Shown here piece by piece: positions 61,085 to 64,000 of a stretch of 64,000 bases of DNA. A program made the translations under genes and the position numbers. Source of the DNA: Sphingomonas sp. 32-66-10 (lineage in GTDB: Bacteria; Pseudomonadota; Alphaproteobacteria; Sphingomonadales; Sphingomonadaceae); contig NCEF01000004.1 of NCBI GenBank assembly GCA_002280565.1, positions 1 to 64,000 on the forward strand. Reading direction: 5' to 3'. Every line of letters begins with the position of its first letter. Positions within the stretch are counted from its first letter, which is position 1. The notes below the pieces were generated by a model. That model was not told the DNA's origin, did no database searches, and saw only the letters and a list, made by a program, of their open reading frames with translations.

Positions 61085-62758
61085 ATGAGTGAAGACATGG
61101 GCGGCCAGCGATTCGACCGCATCCGTCCGGCCAGTGAGGCCAGCGCCCCATCCGGTGCCGCGGCGGCACAGGGCATCGGCGCGGTGTCGGCGATCGGCGG
61201 CGCGTCGAGTGAGGTGGTGTTCGACATGGCCGCGCTCGAAACGCTCGCCACCAGCGCCGATCCGGCGATTGCCGGTGCGGGAACGGTCGGCAGCCAGATC
61301 AAGCTGCGCGTGGGCAGCAGCTGGCTGATCGCCAATGTCCGCACCCTGCGCCTCGACGACCGCAGCGGCGCGGTGATCGCGCAGGTCGACTTCCTCGGCG
61401 AGGGCGACGAGGAAAAGCTGACCGGCAAGCTCTACAGCTTCCGCCGTGGCGTGACCCGCTATCCGGTTCCCGGCACCCCGGTCTTCCCGGTCTCGACCGC
61501 CGATTTGAAGCAGATCTACGCCGCCGACGACCGCGCGCATATCGAAGTCGGCAATGTCTATCCGACCCGGGATATCCGCGCCGCGCTCTATATCGATGCG
61601 ATGCTGGGCAAGCATTTCGCGCTGCTCGGATCGACCGGTACCGGCAAATCGACCGCCGCCGCGCTGATCCTCCACCGCATTTGCGAGCTCGCGCCGCAGG
61701 GCCATGTCGTGATGATCGATCCCCACGGCGAATATTCGGCGGCGTTCAAGACCAATGGCGCGCTGTTCGACGTGTCGAACCTGGCCATGCCGTACTGGCT
61801 GATGAACTTCGAGGAACATTGCGAGGTGTTCCTGACCACCGAGGGTTCGGACCGCCAGGTCGATGCCGACATCCTTGCGCGCTGTATCCTGATGGCCAAG
61901 CAGAAGAACCGGCTCGCCGCCGAATTCGGCAAGCTGACCGTCGATGCGCCGATCCCCTATCTGCTGTCGGACCTAACGCAGATCCTGCAGCTCGAAATGG
62001 GCAAGATGGACAAGGCGACCGACACCGCCCCCTATCTGCGCCTCAAGGGCAAGATCGACGAGATCAAGGCCGATCCGCGCTATACCTTCATGTTCAGCGG
62101 CATGCTGGTGTCGGACACGATGGCGAGCTTTATCAGCCGCATCTTCCGCCTGCCCGGCGACGGCAAGCCGATCTCGATCATCGACGTGTCGGGCGTGCCG
62201 AGCGAGATCACCAGCGTCGTGGTCGCGGTGCTCAGCCGCATGGTGTTCGATTATGCGATCTGGTCGCGCGGCGAGGCGCAGCGCCCGATCCTGCTGGTGT
62301 GCGAAGAGGCGCACCGCTACGTCCCCAATGAGCGCAACGCCGACGGATCGTCGGTCGGCCGCATCCTCAGCCGCATCGCCAAGGAAGGCCGTAAATATGG
62401 CGTGTCGCTCGGCCTGATCACGCAGCGCCCCTCGGACCTAGCCGAAGGCGTGCTGTCGCAGTGCGGCACGATCATTTCGATGCGCCTCAACAACGACCGC
62501 GACCAGGCGTTCGTGCGCGCGGCCATGCCCGAAGGCGCGCGCGGCTTCCTCGACGCCATCCCCGCCCTGCGCAACCGTGAGTGCATCATGGTCGGCGAAG
62601 GCGTCGCCACCCCGGTGCGCGTCGCGTTCGACGCGCTGGAGGAAAACAAGCGCCCGGCATCGGGCGACCCGCTCTTCTCCGAACTGTGGCGGCACATGGG
62701 CGGCGAGGAGCAGATCCTCGACCGCACCATTCGTCGTTGGCGCGCCCAAGGGCGCTAG
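61085..62758 (+). CDS. HerA-like FtsK-fold ATPase/helicase
   Basis: A 557-residue ATPase. A HerA barrel-like N-terminal part (IGGASSEVVFDMAAL, VGSQIKLRVGSSWLIANVRT) precedes the Walker A motif LGSTGTGKSTAA and the Walker B ILLVCEEAHRYVP, with a sensor region LITQRPSDLAEGVLSQCGT. HerA forms hexamers that act with the nuclease NurA in DNA end processing in archaea. Bacterial homologues occur alone, as here, or in defence systems with SIR2 or DUF4297. No partner nuclease gene is adjacent, so the role is open. ATG 61085 is preferred; a GTG one codon earlier is possible. Confidence 0.87.
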   Translation: MSEDMGGQRFDRIRPASEASAPSGAAAAQGIGAVSAIGGASSEVVFDMAALETLATSADPAIAGAGTVGSQIKLRVGSSWLIANVRTLRLDDRSGAVIAQVDFLGEGDEEKLTGKLYSFRRGVTRYPVPGTPVFPVSTADLKQIYAADDRAHIEVGNVYPTRDIRAALYIDAMLGKHFALLGSTGTGKSTAAALILHRICELAPQGHVVMIDPHGEYSAAFKTNGALFDVSNLAMPYWLMNFEEHCEVFLTTEGSDRQVDADILARCILMAKQKNRLAAEFGKLTVDAPIPYLLSDLTQILQLEMGKMDKATDTAPYLRLKGKIDEIKADPRYTFMFSGMLVSDTMASFISRIFRLPGDGKPISIIDVSGVPSEITSVVVAVLSRMVFDYAIWSRGEAQRPILLVCEEAHRYVPNERNADGSSVGRILSRIAKEGRKYGVSLGLITQRPSDLAEGVLSQCGTIISMRLNNDRDQAFVRAAMPEGARGFLDAIPALRNRECIMVGEGVATPVRVAFDALEENKRPASGDPLFSELWRHMGGEEQILDRTIRRWRAQGR

Positions 62759-62769
62759 GGCCGTCCCCT

Positions 62770-62796
62770 CGTCACCCCCGCGAAAGCGGGGTGACG
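62770..62796. terminator. Bidirectional hairpin between herA-like and LamG-like genes
   Basis: CGTCACCCC and GGGGTGACG flank CGCGAAAGC, giving a stem of 9 bases plus a closing GC pair with one bulged C. It sits between two convergent genes. It lacks a clear T-run on the plus strand, but TTT follows after CGC. It is a common form of intergenic hairpin in sphingomonads. Confidence 0.5.
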
Positions 62797-62803
62797 CTTT
62801 GGG

Positions 62804-63490
62804 TCAGCGGGGAATCTTCAGGACAAACCGCTTCGGCTCCAACGCCTCGCCCCGCGTAAACGCCGCGCTATGCACCGCGCCCTTGAACGGACTCACCGCG
62901 TTCATCCGCATGCCCACCGACGCCACCCCCGGCGCCTGCGGCACAAAGGCGAGTTCGGCGCGCGCCTGCTCCACCCCGTTGACGAAGGCGCGGTAGACCC
63001 GCCCGTCATAGCTTTGCGCGACATGGTGCCAGCGCCCGACCGGCCAGCGCTTGGTCGCGTCGATCAACGGCGCGCGATAGCCGGGGCCGAGCAGGAAGGT
63101 GTCGAGCCACCAGTCGCTCCCCTCGGTGCGGATTTCGAACAGCATCCGCTGCCCGTCCTTCGCCGTCGCGGCCGAGCCATCGCCGCTCTCCAGGTGGAAC
63201 CAGCGCTGTTCGAACGCGCCGCCATCGGGGCGGAACAGCGCTTCGAAGGTGAAGCGCGGCGTGTCGGCGAGCGGGTGGCGCGGGATCAGCAGCTGGTCGC
63301 GCACCCCGTCGAACAGCATTGCCTTGCCCAACGGGCTGTCGATCAGCTGCGGCGCGCCGATGATGCGCGGCTTCAGCCCGCCGATGCGCTTGAGCGAATC
63401 GAAGTTCCAGAGTTCTGCGCGGCGCTTGGCAAATGCAGGCGCGGCGCATGCAAACGTCGCCCCGGCAATCAGCGCGCGGCGGCCAATCAC
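62804..63490 (-). CDS. LamG-like (concanavalin A-fold) exported protein
   Basis: A 228-residue protein with a signal peptide (RRALIAGATFACAAPAFA) and a jelly-roll domain (LLIPRHPLADTPRFTFEALF, WHHVAQSYDGRVYRAFVNGV). The W-HHVA and NGV pattern is typical of LamG/laminin G-like lectin domains, which bind sugars or act structurally. It overlaps the M23 peptidase gene end by four bases, so the two may act together at the cell wall. A substrate is not known. Confidence 0.75.
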   Translation of the reverse strand: MIGRRALIAGATFACAAPAFAKRRAELWNFDSLKRIGGLKPRIIGAPQLIDSPLGKAMLFDGVRDQLLIPRHPLADTPRFTFEALFRPDGGAFEQRWFHLESGDGSAATAKDGQRMLFEIRTEGSDWWLDTFLLGPGYRAPLIDATKRWPVGRWHHVAQSYDGRVYRAFVNGVEQARAELAFVPQAPGVASVGMRMNAVSPFKGAVHSAAFTRGEALEPKRFVLKIPR

Positions 63491-64000
63491 TCCGCGTCGT
63501 CGGTCTTGGCGGGCTTGCCCCGGGTGCCGCCGACCGGCACCGCCAGCAGCTGCGCCAGCTTCGACTTGAACGCGCGCAGGTCATTGCCGCCCAATTGCTG
63601 GACGACCGAGAAGCTGACCGAACGCGGGTTGATCGCCACGCCGTTGCGATAGAGTTCGTAATGGAGGTGCGGCCCGGTCGAAATGCCGGTCGACCCGACA
63701 TAGCCGATCACCTGTCCCCGGCTCACCCGCTGCCCGCCGCGCACCGCGATCCGGCTCATATGGCCATAGCCGGTGCCCATGCCGCCGCTGTGGTTCAGCC
63801 GCACGAAGTTCCCGTAACCGCCATTGCGCCCGGCAAATGCGACCACGCCGTCATTGGCCGCGCGGATCGGCGCGCCATGCGGTGCGGCGATATCCAGCCC
63901 CTTGTGCATCCGGGTGAAGCGCAGCACCGGATGGCGGCGCAGGCCAAAGCCCGAGCTGATTCGGCCCGATGCGGGCATCGCCATCGTGCCCTTGCGCTCG
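63487..64000 (-). CDS. M23 family metallopeptidase, N-terminal part cut off by window end
   Basis: Only the last about 171 residues are in the window; the frame is open through base 64000. The catalytic domain has SGFGLRRHPVLRFTRMHKGLD (H-x3-D zinc ligands) in two pieces and GPHLHYELY (HxH). Zinc endopeptidases of this type cleave peptide bridges in peptidoglycan or activate amidases. The C-terminal tail GGTRGKPAKTDDAE is charged. The visible end overlaps the LamG-like start, so the two are probably cotranscribed. Confidence 0.9.
   Translation of the reverse strand, partial: ERKGTMAMPASGRISSGFGLRRHPVLRFTRMHKGLDIAAPHGAPIRAANDGVVAFAGRNGGYGNFVRLNHSGGMGTGYGHMSRIAVRGGQRVSRGQVIGYVGSTGISTGPHLHYELYRNGVAINPRSVSFSVVQQLGGNDLRAFKSKLAQLLAVPVGGTRGKPAKTDDAE

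Noticed and set aside
1-64000. CRISPR array
   Set aside because: No regularly spaced direct repeats of 24-40 bases were seen; the repeats present are palindromes or one tandem pair.

Overview
The window looks like a chromosome segment of a GC-rich alphaproteobacterium of the Sphingomonadaceae (Sphingomonas, Sphingobium, Novosphingobium or Sphingopyxis type). The evidence is the gene order yacG, RNase E/G-like, maf, infA and nfu, rutE-like, tsaB, rimI, mucR, fur, plsC; a MucR regulator; a Fur without the CxxC site, as is common in alphaproteobacteria; and a TonB-dependent receptor of the type that is abundant in this family. The species cannot be named from sequence alone.

Region 1 (about 0.1-34.8 kb) is a dense accessory catabolic cluster. 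It holds three AMP-forming acyl-CoA ligases, a tandem-fused acyl-CoA dehydrogenase, three crotonase-fold proteins, a class III CoA transferase, a two-subunit Rieske ring-hydroxylating dioxygenase, a thiolase-fold protein with its DUF35 partner, four VOC (glyoxalase/extradiol-type) proteins, two paralogous alpha/beta hydrolases, an HpaI-type aldolase, PrpF-like and PrpB-like enzymes, an AcuI-type reductase, a plant-type ferredoxin, a TonB-dependent receptor, four related MFS transporters and an IclR regulator. Most genes lie in minus-strand operons with 4-base ATGA overlaps. The layout suggests uptake, ester or amide hydrolysis, CoA activation, oxidation and side-chain cleavage of an aromatic or alicyclic compound. 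The substrate is not identifiable here. No dioxygenase reductase is present.

Region 2 (about 34.8-42.0 kb) starts with about 970 bases of apparently decayed DNA. Three genes with defence-like architecture follow: a 1031-residue PD-(D/E)xK nuclease fused to a P-loop (STAND-like) NTPase and a long helical tail; a HEPN/Abi_C-like helical protein whose frame appears to be split by an in-frame TGA; and a SEC-C zinc motif protein with a second PD-(D/E)xK domain. The region ends at a tRNA-Phe gene, whose 3' end faces the accessory DNA, as at island insertion sites. No integrase is visible.

Region 3 (about 42.1-64.0 kb) is conserved core: yacG, an RNase E/G-like gene, maf, infA (TTG start), nfu-like, nitroreductase, tsaB (TTG start), rimI, mucR, fur, plsC-like, two L,D-transpeptidases, a pncC-like gene, nadE, an ATP-dependent DNA ligase with a broken C-terminus, a small secreted protein, a phospholipase D/cardiolipin synthase-like gene, rpoZ, an NfrB-like glycosyltransferase pair, a TSUP permease with its TIGR02186 partner, a HerA-like ATPase, a LamG-like protein and a truncated M23 peptidase at the window edge. 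A long palindromic repeat with perfect 34-base arms lies at 59.15-59.23 kb, with a related weaker hairpin at 47.0 kb.
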